From NCBI GenBank assembly GCA_003599625.1, contig QZIU01000025.1, positions 1 to 36,370 of the forward strand: a stretch of DNA of 36,370 nt, read 5' to 3'. A program made the position numbers and the translations under genes. The DNA is from Candidatus Parcubacteria bacterium. Lineage in GTDB: Bacteria > Patescibacteriota > Minisyncoccia > UBA9983. Positions within the stretch are counted from its first letter, which is position 1, and the number at the start of each line of letters is the position of its first letter. The notes beneath the pieces were generated by a model. That model was not told where the DNA came from, ran no database searches, and worked only from the letters and a program-made list of their open reading frames with translations. Positions 1 through 5,937 of this stretch are shown here, piece by piece.

Positions 1-1
1 A

Positions 2-1258
2 GGACTCCAGGGTATTATGGGTACGCTGACCAATCATCCGCTAAAAATCAGGGCAAATAATACTGACATTTTAACTCTTACAGCATCCGGCAACGTCGGC
101 ATTGGCACCACCTCTCCTTACTCCCTCCTCTCCCTTAAAGGTTCTTCCGGAGCCCAAATGACCATCGCTCAGGCCGACACCAATTATGCGGAATTGACGG
201 TGGACGCTTCAGGCAACTTCAAAATAGATCCGTCCGGCTCAACCGTCACCATTCCCGACCAGAATCTTAAAGTCTGCGCCGGAGACGCCTGCCAGACCGA
301 TTCTACTTCCGGCAACGGCAATCTTATTGTGGAAAACGACATAGAGATAGGGGGAGACTACAATCGCACTTGCGCCACCGGCTACATCTGGGTGCCCGGC
401 TCCGCCAAATTCGGCACTATGCCCGGCTTCTGCGTGATGAAGTACGAGGCCAAGAACGACGGTTCAAACAACGCCGTTTCCACCGCCACAGGCGGTCCGT
501 ATGTTTCCATAGACCAGCCGACTTCCCGAACCAAATGCGAAGCCGTCGGCCTCGGCTATCACCTTATCAGCGAACCGGAATGGATGACCATCGCCGAGAA
601 CATCGCCCAAACGCCGATAAACGATATGGACGACGATGCCGGCCTCCAGTTGGCCACCGGCCATTCGGATAACGCTCCCGGTGCCGCCCAGGCAACCACC
701 GCCTCCGCCGACCCCGTCGTTTCCGGCTGCAATCTTTCCGCCACCATGGAGAACGCCGCTAACGCTTACTCCGCCTCTTCTTGCGAGATCCAAGGCGACG
801 GTTCTTACGGAGGGGATGACACGGACAAAGGCTTCTACGGCACGTCTCAGGCCTGGGCAACGACCGGCTATTCTTCCGGCGCCGCCAACAAAGCCCAGCT
901 CAGAACGCATGCCCTTTCCAACGGCAATGTCATCTGGGATTTCGCCGGCAATGTGTGGGAGTGGACGGACGCTTATGTGAACGGGACGGCGGAGAAACCG
1001 GCGTCCGCCACGGACGCGTGGCAGGAATTCAGCGCCATCACCAATTATGTAACGCTCAATTACGCCAGACCGCAGAATCCTTCCTGGACTTCCGCCAACG
1101 GCATAGGCCAGTATTACGGAGGCGCCTCCGCCGGCCAGCGCGGCTTCCTCCGCGGCGGCAACTGGTTCGCTGGCGCGCTTGTTGGCGTCTTCACGCTGCT
1201 CCTGTACTACGCTCCGTCCTACACGTACACGTCCCTCGGGTTCCGTTGCGCTCGCTGA
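2..1258 (+). CDS. DGR target protein: tail-fibre-like region plus FGE-sulfatase/C-type-lectin domain (5' partial)
   Basis: The frame is open to the left window edge, so the gene probably starts upstream; the ATG at 17 has no ribosome binding site and lies inside the open frame. Numbering here is from that ATG. Residues 1-110 have low-complexity, tail-fibre-like sequence (the motif ASGNVGIGTTSP is typical of phage fibre and CPR surface proteins). From about residue 117 comes an FGE-sulfatase/CLec fold, with GNVWEW near 315 and a closing GFRCAR. The last 39 codons are the VR. Twelve residues differ from the template translation: 378, 384, 385, 388, 389, 395, 397, 398, 402, 404, 406 and 407, including four Asn-to-Tyr. 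FGE/CLec folds are known DGR scaffolds that display variable ligand-binding surfaces. Surface location and ligand are inferred. Confidence 0.9.
   Translation, partial: GLQGIMGTLTNHPLKIRANNTDILTLTASGNVGIGTTSPYSLLSLKGSSGAQMTIAQADTNYAELTVDASGNFKIDPSGSTVTIPDQNLKVCAGDACQTDSTSGNGNLIVENDIEIGGDYNRTCATGYIWVPGSAKFGTMPGFCVMKYEAKNDGSNNAVSTATGGPYVSIDQPTSRTKCEAVGLGYHLISEPEWMTIAENIAQTPINDMDDDAGLQLATGHSDNAPGAAQATTASADPVVSGCNLSATMENAANAYSASSCEIQGDGSYGGDDTDKGFYGTSQAWATTGYSSGAANKAQLRTHALSNGNVIWDFAGNVWEWTDAYVNGTAEKPASATDAWQEFSAITNYVTLNYARPQNPSWTSANGIGQYYGGASAGQRGFLRGGNWFAGALVGVFTLLLYYAPSYTYTSLGFRCAR
1138..1256 (+). repeat. DGR variable repeat (VR)
   Basis: This 119-bp segment aligns to TR 1767-1885. The last 21 bp (1236-1256) are identical to TR and GC-rich, which fits the initiation-of-mutagenic-homing end. 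VR stops one base into the stop codon: VR continues TGAAG where TR continues TTCAG, so the stop codon is specific to the target gene. Substitutions in VR relative to TR adenines are mostly A to T and A to C, with one A to G. Confidence 0.95.
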
Positions 1259-1320
1259 AGGGGTTTATCTTAATCTAAAATCTTAAATCTGAAAATCTAA
1301 AATCAAATTTTTCAAAAAAA

Positions 1321-1692
1321 ATGGTTCAAGATTTGACAGTATTTCAAAAAACTTATGATTTTCTGCTTTGGCTAAAGCCGGTGGCGCAGAAGTTTGCTAA
1401 GGCGCATAAATACGGGTTAGGCATCGAAATTGAAAATGAAACAGTTAGATTGCTTAAAAAAATAATAGAAGCGAATCTTTCCAGAAGCAAAAAAGAAGAA
1501 CTGATTGAAGAATCTTTGGTCGTGTATGAAATAATCCGCACGCTCGTCAGACTAAGCAAGGATTACAAACAAATCAGCGTCAGGCAATATGAATTTGCCT
1601 CAAAAAATTTGGTTGAGATAGGAAATTTGCTCGGCGGATGGCGAAGAAAATTCAGTAAAAATTTTCAAGCAGCGGGAAATTCAGGGAAATAG
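1321..1692 (+). CDS. avd: DGR accessory variability determinant, Avd-like four-helix bundle protein
   Basis: This 123-residue, mostly helical protein resembles the four-helix-bundle (23S rRNA intervening sequence/Avd) family. It has charged amphipathic helices and a basic C-terminus (GGWRRKFSKNF). In studied DGRs, Avd forms a pentamer that binds the RT and the TR RNA and is required for cDNA synthesis. The position between VR and TR is the usual one. It starts at an ATG after an A-rich stretch without a Shine-Dalgarno sequence, 62 bp after the target stop codon. The call rests on fold-level resemblance plus context. Confidence 0.85.
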   Translation: MVQDLTVFQKTYDFLLWLKPVAQKFAKAHKYGLGIEIENETVRLLKKIIEANLSRSKKEELIEESLVVYEIIRTLVRLSKDYKQISVRQYEFASKNLVEIGNLLGGWRRKFSKNFQAAGNSGK

Positions 1693-2115
1693 AATAAAGG
1701 CCGTTTTTGATGACTTTTATTCTGTTTCTCTCTTGAGAAGCAGAGGGTGTGGTGTTTAACAAAAGCGCGCGGCTTCATCCGCGGCGGCAACTGGAACAAT
1801 GGCGCGAATGATGGCGTTTTCACGCTGAACCTGAACAACGCTCCGTCCAACACGAACACGAACATCGGGTTCCGTTGCGCTCGCTTCAGTGGTTTTTAAA
1901 ACTGGCCGGAATTTCGTCTTCTATGGAAGACGGGAGTGAGCCAAATAACCCCAAACGCCATTCCTTTCAGAGTAGGCCTTTAATAAACCGAAATGAAAAA
2001 TATCAAGCCCGTATCCGGAGAAAGACGGTTTTTGAAAACAAAAATTCCTTTCTCCGGTCAGTAGGCTTTTATTAAGTTGAAAGTTAAAAAGTTTATAAAG
2101 TTCGAAAGTTAAAAA
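1693..2115 (+). other. Non-coding DGR interval: pre-TR leader, TR and TR-RT spacer
   Basis: This 423-bp gap between avd and the RT holds the TR (1767-1885) and candidate RNA structures. Downstream of TR there is a 7-bp stem with a 4-nt loop (1915-1921 with 1926-1932) and a 10-bp stem (2015-2024 with 2048-2057, loop 23 nt). The sequences AGTAGGCCTTTAATAAA and AGTAGGCTTTTATTAA flank the second stem as a near-direct repeat. In well-studied DGRs the spacer between TR and RT is part of the functional RNA that primes cDNA synthesis. I see no credible protein gene here. Confidence 0.7.
1767..1885 (+). repeat. DGR template repeat (TR)
   Basis: This is a non-coding, adenine-bearing donor copy of VR. 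Read in the VR frame it would encode many AAC/AAT (Asn) codons at exactly the positions that vary in the target: residues F384, A385, L388, L395, Y397, Y398, Y402, Y404 and S406 are all Asn in TR. AAY-rich templates are typical of DGRs because A-mutagenesis of AAY reaches many amino acids without creating stop codons. TR has 26 adenines, 17 of which differ in VR. Confidence 0.95.
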
Positions 2116-3196
2116 ATGTTTAACCAGATTTGCGATTTTGAAAATTTGCACAAGGCGTATTTGAAAGCCAGGAAAGGGAAAAGATACAGAGGGAAGATTT
2201 TGGAATTCGGATATAAACTGGAAGAAAATTTGCTGAAATTGAGAGAGGAATTGTTGAGTGGGAATTACCGGCATGGGGCGTATAGAGAGTTTGTCGTTTG
2301 TGATTCCAAAAAACGCCACATTAAAGCGGCGCCGTTTAAAGACAGAGTTGTCCATCATGCCGTATGCAATATCACAGAGCCGATTTTTGAAAAAAGTTTT
2401 ATTTATGACAGCTACGCTTGCCGAGAGGGGAAAGGAACGCATAAAGCGGTGAAAAGATTGCAAAACTTCTTGAAATCAATAAGAGAATTATTGGCTTCTC
2501 GAGAGACCCGCCCAATGCTTCGCATTGTGGCGGGCAAGGAGAGAAAGTCGGGGGGGGGGTAAAAGTAATCCGGCCATTTACTGCCTCAAATGCGATGTTT
2601 CCAAATATTTTGACAATGTGAACCACGGGATTTTATTGAAACTGGTCGGGAAGAAAATCAAATGCGATAAAACAATGGAACTTATGGGAAAAATTATCAA
2701 AAGCGACAACGCGCCAAGCGGAAAAGGCATACCGATAGGCAATTTGACCAGCCAGCTTTTCGCCAATATTTATCTTAACGAGCTTGATTGTTTTATAAAA
2801 AGAAATTTGCGGGCAAGATATTATATTCGCTATATGGATGACTTTCTGATACTGGATTTTAGCAAGAAAAAACTGCATCAGGCAAAAGAAGAAATTCGGA
2901 GATTTTTGGAAAACAATTTGCGTTTAAAACTGCACCCTAAAAAAGCCAATGTTTGTCCGGCGGACAAAGGAATTGATTTTCTGGGATATGTCGTTTTTGA
3001 AAATTATAGATTACTGCGAAAAAGCACAATCAAAAGATTTATCAAGAGAACGAAAAAATACGCGAAAAAGGTCGAGCAAAACCAATTAACAAAAGATAAA
3101 TTCGCCCAATCTGTGGCTTCCTGGACTGCTTACGCCGGATTCGGAAATTCCTGGAGATTGAGGAGAAAGTTGGGGAGAAAAGGGGGGTTGATTTAA
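2116..3196 (+). CDS. DGR-type reverse transcriptase, interrupted by a +1 frameshift
   Basis: Two frames together make one RT. Positions 2116-2559 encode the N-terminal part (contains FKDRVVHHAV), then a stop at 2560-2562. The second frame, entered within the G run at 2550-2559, encodes the catalytic part. Motif A has Asp at 2594 (CDVSKYFDN), motif B reads IGNLTSQ (2735-2755), and motif C is YMDD (2831-2842), followed by HPKKAN and FLGYVV. The IGNLTSQ-type motif B is typical of DGR RTs and differs from the group II intron QG form. Removing one G would restore a continuous protein of about 360 residues. Just upstream, an inserted hairpin adds about 20 residues before motif A. It may be a sequencing error, a phase-variable gene, slippage-expressed, or a decaying gene. 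Confidence 0.88.
2507..2534. repeat. GC-rich palindromic insert inside the RT gene
   Basis: Bases 2507-2518 pair with 2522-2534 as a 12-bp stem with one bulged T (2528) and a 3-nt loop. It lies in a stretch that interrupts the usual RT sequence between the N-terminal helices and motif A. It looks like one of the small palindromes scattered through this window. Confidence 0.75.
2550..2559 (+). other. Run of ten G at the RT frameshift point
   Basis: Ten consecutive G are followed directly by TAA in the upstream frame. A tract of nine G would fuse the two RT halves. AGGAG at 2537-2541 lies about 8 nt upstream. Homopolymers like this are prone to sequencing error, replication slippage and transcriptional slippage. 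Confidence 0.8.
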
Positions 3197-3235
3197 GCGG
3201 AAGCGTTCTTGTTGCGGGCATAAGATGAGAAATGT

Positions 3236-3241
3236 TATAAT
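3236..3241 (+). promoter_or_regulatory. -10 box of a leaderless promoter for the MNT/HEPN pair
   Basis: TATAAT ends 5 nt before the ATG at 3247. A weak -35 (TTGCGG, 3212-3217) is 18 bp upstream. There is no Shine-Dalgarno sequence. Transcription would start at or next to the start codon. Confidence 0.6.
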
Positions 3242-3246
3242 AAAGT

Positions 3247-3555
3247 ATGAATAAAACCGAAGAAATTAAAAAAATAGCCGAACAAATCGCCAAAAAATAC
3301 GAACCACAGAAAATTATTCTTTTTGGTTCTTACGCGTGGGGGAATCCCGGTCCGGACAGCGACATCGATTTATTGGTGATTAAAGAAACGAAAGATACGA
3401 GACAAATGGCGCGGGAAGTGGATCGTTTGATTTTTCCTCGTCGATTTTCTCTTGATTTGATCGTTTATACCCCGGACCAAGTAGGAAGACGAATGAAACT
3501 AAACGACTTTTTCATTAAAAATATTTTAACCAAAGGCAAAGTTTTGTATGGATAA
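3247..3555 (+). CDS. MNT-type minimal nucleotidyltransferase (antitoxin-like partner of a HEPN protein)
   Basis: This 102-residue protein has the pol-beta nucleotidyltransferase signature: G27-S28, then D39 and D41 (DSDIDLL), with a third acidic residue at D70 (LDLIV). The length is that of the minimal MNT family. In MntA/HepT systems the MNT protein adds AMP to the HEPN toxin and neutralises it. The gene overlaps the downstream HEPN gene by 8 bp, so they are translated as a pair. It has its own promoter-like -10. The antitoxin role is inferred from family and pairing; some MNT-HEPN pairs have other functions. Confidence 0.85.
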   Translation: MNKTEEIKKIAEQIAKKYEPQKIILFGSYAWGNPGPDSDIDLLVIKETKDTRQMAREVDRLIFPRRFSLDLIVYTPDQVGRRMKLNDFFIKNILTKGKVLYG

Positions 3556-3943
3556 TCAAGAAGAAATTATTTTGGAATGGATTAAAAAGGCGGAGGAAGA
3601 CGAATTTGCCGGAGAAATTATATTGAAAGACGGAAATTTTTTTACTCCGGCTTGTTTTCATTTTCAGCAAGCGGCTGAGAAATTACTTAAAAGTCTCTTG
3701 ATTTTCCATGACATAGAATTTTCTAAAACTCATGACCTGCTTGAATTGGAAACATTGCTTTTGGAGATTGAACCGGATATTAAAGATTGCGAAGAAGAAT
3801 TAATTTTGCTTAATCGTTATTCCGTTGAAGTTCGCTATCCGGGTGATTATCCGGAAATTTTCTCAAAAGAAGCCAATGAGGCGCTTAAAGCCGCCAGAAA
3901 GATTAAAGACTTTGTTTTAAAAAAGATTAAAACTGGAGCTTGA
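3548..3943 (+). CDS. HEPN-domain protein paired with MNT
   Basis: This 131-residue all-helical protein resembles the PF05168 HEPN family. The N-terminal helix carries FHFQQAAEKLLKSLLI, followed by THDLLELE and the RYPGDYPE segment seen in one HEPN branch. HEPN proteins next to MNT genes are often RNase toxins. The R-x4-6-H ribonuclease motif is not visible near RYSVEVRYPGD, so either this branch lacks RNase activity or it uses another site. The gene starts at ATG 3548 inside the end of the MNT gene. Confidence 0.8.
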   Translation: MDNQEEIILEWIKKAEEDEFAGEIILKDGNFFTPACFHFQQAAEKLLKSLLIFHDIEFSKTHDLLELETLLLEIEPDIKDCEEELILLNRYSVEVRYPGDYPEIFSKEANEALKAARKIKDFVLKKIKTGA

Positions 3944-3981
3944 AAAAAGACAGCTTTACAAACTTTTTAACTTTAAAACTT

Positions 3982-5100
3982 ATGAACTTTCTTCGCTTCA
4001 TCAAATACAACAACGCCTTTCTCATCATCCTCGGCATTGTCTTTCTCGCCGCCGGAAGCTCCTTCGCTTCGGAGAAAGTCAGAGACACCGTGATAGGACA
4101 GACGATAGAAGAAGTCAAAGGCGTGGACAATTCCGCTCTGCTTGCCATCAATCTTGATTCTCTCAAACAAGAAATGAGCATCGCGGACGTAGCTGAAGAC
4201 GAAGACAATTATCTTGTTTCTTACGCTTTCTCCACCTTCGACATCAAAGACAATATCTGGCAGAACCAAACCAAGACCCAAACGCTTAAAGTTCCCAAAG
4301 ACGCGCTAAAGGGCGGCAAAGACCTCGGCCTTTACGTCCAGAGCGAACTGGCCCAGATAATGGACAACCAACTCGCTTATCTCAAAGACGCCAAGGAAAA
4401 AGAGCAAAAGAAAGGCGAGACCAAAATCGTCAAAACCACCAAATACACCGGTCTTAAAGGACTCGTTCTCAATTCAGAAACCAAAGAATTGGAGGGCTAC
4501 GAGCCGGTGATTAAGAAAGAAGAAAGAAAAGACCCGCCGTATGTCCAGTTTACCCCGCAATCGGCGGGGCCGGCGGCTGTCGCTGAAGCGGTAACGAGCT
4601 CGTTATCTTCTAGCTCCCCGCTTCCGTCGGAGCAGGTTTCAAGTTCAAGCTTGTCATTCGACGCGACTTCCGGTTCAAGCGATGAGTCTTCATCTTCTTC
4701 CAATTCCCCCGATGACAGCGACTCCTCGGACTCAACCTTCCAGGTTGAAGACAACCAGGCAGGTTTGTCCTCGTCGTCGCTGTCATCTTCGTCTCAAAAT
4801 TCTTCAACATCCGACTCATCGGCGGCTTCAAGTGCTGGCAGCGGGAGCGAGGAAGTCAGCTCATCGTCATCTTCCGAAGCAGTCAGTTCGTCTTCCTCAG
4901 AATTAAGTTCTTCATCAGTGGAGTCGTCAGAGACCGCTGGCTCCAGCAGTTCCACGAGATCCGCTTCGTCATCTTCATCCGAGCCGGCAAACTCCTCATC
5001 TGCCGTTTCTTCATCTGATTCTTCGCCTGAAGCCAGTTCAAGTTCTGAGTCTTCTTCTTCATCTTCGGATTCCTCATCATCCAGTTCTTCTTCCGAGTAG
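3982..5100 (+). CDS. Secreted protein with a long Ser-rich C-terminal region
   Basis: I chose ATG 3982, which gives a clean signal peptide: basic start, hydrophobic core (FLIILGIVFLAAGSSFA) and a likely cut after about residue 28. An upstream TTG at 3940 would bury the signal. Residues 30-190 form a mixed globular region of no recognised family. From about residue 205 to the end the protein is mostly Ser with Glu, Asp, Ala and Pro, like a linker or stalk exposed outside the cell. No C-terminal anchor is visible. Within the Ser region, residues from 4733-4765 (QVEDNQAG) come from the core of the roughly 70-bp palindromic repeat. The proximity to a DGR target raises the possibility of a surface-assembly partner, but nothing shows this directly. 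Confidence 0.7.
   Translation: MNFLRFIKYNNAFLIILGIVFLAAGSSFASEKVRDTVIGQTIEEVKGVDNSALLAINLDSLKQEMSIADVAEDEDNYLVSYAFSTFDIKDNIWQNQTKTQTLKVPKDALKGGKDLGLYVQSELAQIMDNQLAYLKDAKEKEQKKGETKIVKTTKYTGLKGLVLNSETKELEGYEPVIKKEERKDPPYVQFTPQSAGPAAVAEAVTSSLSSSSPLPSEQVSSSSLSFDATSGSSDESSSSSNSPDDSDSSDSTFQVEDNQAGLSSSSLSSSSQNSSTSDSSAASSAGSGSEEVSSSSSSEAVSSSSSELSSSSVESSETAGSSSSTRSASSSSSEPANSSSAVSSSDSSPEASSSSESSSSSSDSSSSSSSSE
4733..4765 (+). repeat. Core fragment of the ~70-bp palindromic repeat (copy C)
   Basis: This 33-bp stretch matches the central part of the copies at 18249-18318 and, reversed, 5596-5665, but lacks both terminal inverted repeats. It is read in frame within the Ser-rich protein. Confidence 0.8.
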
Positions 5101-5131
5101 TCACTTAGCGGTTTAACCGCTCAAAATCAAT

Positions 5132-5818
5132 TTGCGTCAAATATATCTTACCAAGGGCATAATATTGAAGAAAAAAGACCTGGGCGAGGCGGACAGGTTA
5201 TTATACATATATACGGAAAATCTCGGGATGATCATGGCTTCCGGGCAAAGCGTCAGATCGGAGAAGTCGAAACTAAGGCCTAACCTTGATTTGTTTGTAT
5301 ATGGAAGCTTTGCCATTATTTCTCTTGGGGAATTCTGGAGATTGGTGGACGCGAGAGAAATTGTCTCTTTCCGGATATGTCCGGATTCTTCGGGGGAAGT
5401 TAAAACCTTTGCCGAAGTTGCTAAGCTGATCCTGAGAATGGTGAAAGGCGAAGAGAGGAATGAGGAAGTTTGGCGGGCGTTGAAGGATGCTTTTGAGAAG
5501 CTGAACGGAGATTCGGCTTGTGGAAAACTTGTCCGACCGCGCCGGGTTCGAAACCTAACCCGGCGGGACTGCCAAGTTATCCACAAGCCGACGGAGCCTG
5601 TGGGAAACTCTTCCAACCTGCCTGGTTGTCTGCAACCTGGAAGGTTGGTTGAGTTTTCCGCAGGCGGAAACAGAAGAGACGAGGACTTAAAAACCCTCGA
5701 AATACAAACCGTCGCGAATATATTAAAGGGCTTGGGTTATATGGATAAAACTTCTTTTTCGAGCCAAAAAGAAGCCGTAAAACTCATCAATGAGGCGATA
5801 AAGGAAAGTATGTTATAA
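5132..5818 (+). CDS. recO: DNA repair protein RecO, with palindromic repeats inserted in frame
   Basis: The first 70 residues match the RecO OB-fold: TKGIILKKKDLGEADRLL and then SKLRPNLDLF. RecO loads RecA with RecR in recombinational repair. The start is TTG at 5132, since no in-frame ATG precedes the conserved block. Residues about 128-178 are encoded by two palindromic repeats (5514-5590 and 5596-5665) and look unlike RecO. Without them the protein would be only about 177 residues, short compared with the usual roughly 240. No zinc-finger cysteines of the classic type are evident. The gene remains open through the insertions, so a functional RecO with a surface loop is possible. Confidence 0.85.
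   Translation: MRQIYLTKGIILKKKDLGEADRLLYIYTENLGMIMASGQSVRSEKSKLRPNLDLFVYGSFAIISLGEFWRLVDAREIVSFRICPDSSGEVKTFAEVAKLILRMVKGEERNEEVWRALKDAFEKLNGDSACGKLVRPRRVRNLTRRDCQVIHKPTEPVGNSSNLPGCLQPGRLVEFSAGGNRRDEDLKTLEIQTVANILKGLGYMDKTSFSSQKEAVKLINEAIKESML
5514..5590 (+). repeat. Palindromic repeat, variant with a different core, inside recO
   Basis: The 17-bp ends (5514-5530 and 5574-5590) are inverted repeats with one mismatch. The inner part has its own dyad, GCCGGGTT with AACCCGGC. The ends resemble those of the 70-bp family (GGCTTGTGGAAAACTT against GCCTGTGGAAAACTC). TTATCCACA, the DnaA-box consensus, is at 5577-5585. Confidence 0.8.
5596..5665 (-). repeat. ~70-bp palindromic repeat (copy B) inside recO
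   Basis: The reverse complement of this 70-bp segment matches 18249-18318 at 66 of 70 positions by eye. The ends are 15-bp imperfect inverted repeats. It is translated in frame in recO in the opposite orientation to the prepilin copy. Confidence 0.88.
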
Positions 5819-5828
5819 TAACTCATAG

Positions 5829-5926
5829 CTCAAAGCGTAAAACTCAGAACTACAATGCAAAACTTAAAACGGAATTCCAGTTTAAACTTTGAGTCAAGTT
5901 TTGAGTTCTAAATTTTGAGTTTTGAG
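5829..5926. repeat. AT-rich imperfect inverted repeat before the DUF11-like gene
   Basis: The left arm is CTCAAA/AAAACTCAGAAC-like and the right arm GAGTTTTGAG-like, around a central GGAATTCC. It is of the same kind as the intergenic repeats at 9452-9577, 12616-12732 and 13946-14046. It could fold into a long weak hairpin. Confidence 0.5.
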
Positions 5927-5937
5927 ATAGTATTCCC

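Larger units (their letters stand above)
1138..3196 (+). mobile_element. Diversity-generating retroelement (VR - avd - TR - RT)
   Basis: The cassette has the standard DGR parts in order: VR at the 3' end of a target gene (1138-1256), an Avd-like accessory gene (1321-1692), TR (1767-1885) and a DGR-type reverse transcriptase (2116-3196), all on the plus strand. TR and VR align without gaps at an offset of 629 bp over 119 bp. Of 18 differences, 17 fall on TR adenines; the other is T1818 to C1189. Seventeen of the 26 adenines in TR are changed. In known DGRs the RT copies TR RNA with errors at A and the cDNA replaces VR. The avd and RT genes look more AT-rich than the target gene, but this was not measured. 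Whether the cassette is active is uncertain because the RT frame is interrupted. Confidence 0.95.

Noticed and set aside
464-910. 148-codon open frame opposite the DGR target gene
   Set aside because: The target's C-ending codon use leaves the opposite strand open by chance. The Gly/Arg-rich product looks like a shadow.
1875-2075. 66-codon open frame starting inside TR and running into the spacer
   Set aside because: It begins at a TTG inside the template repeat, has no family resemblance and overlaps likely RNA structure.
1138-3196. Group II intron or ordinary retron instead of a DGR
   Set aside because: There is no maturase or endonuclease domain and no intron boundaries. The RT has the DGR-type motif B, and the TR/VR adenine pattern is decisive.
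4497-4831. Minus-strand frames opposite the Ser-rich region
   Set aside because: They are by-products of repetitive TCx/AGx Ser codons.
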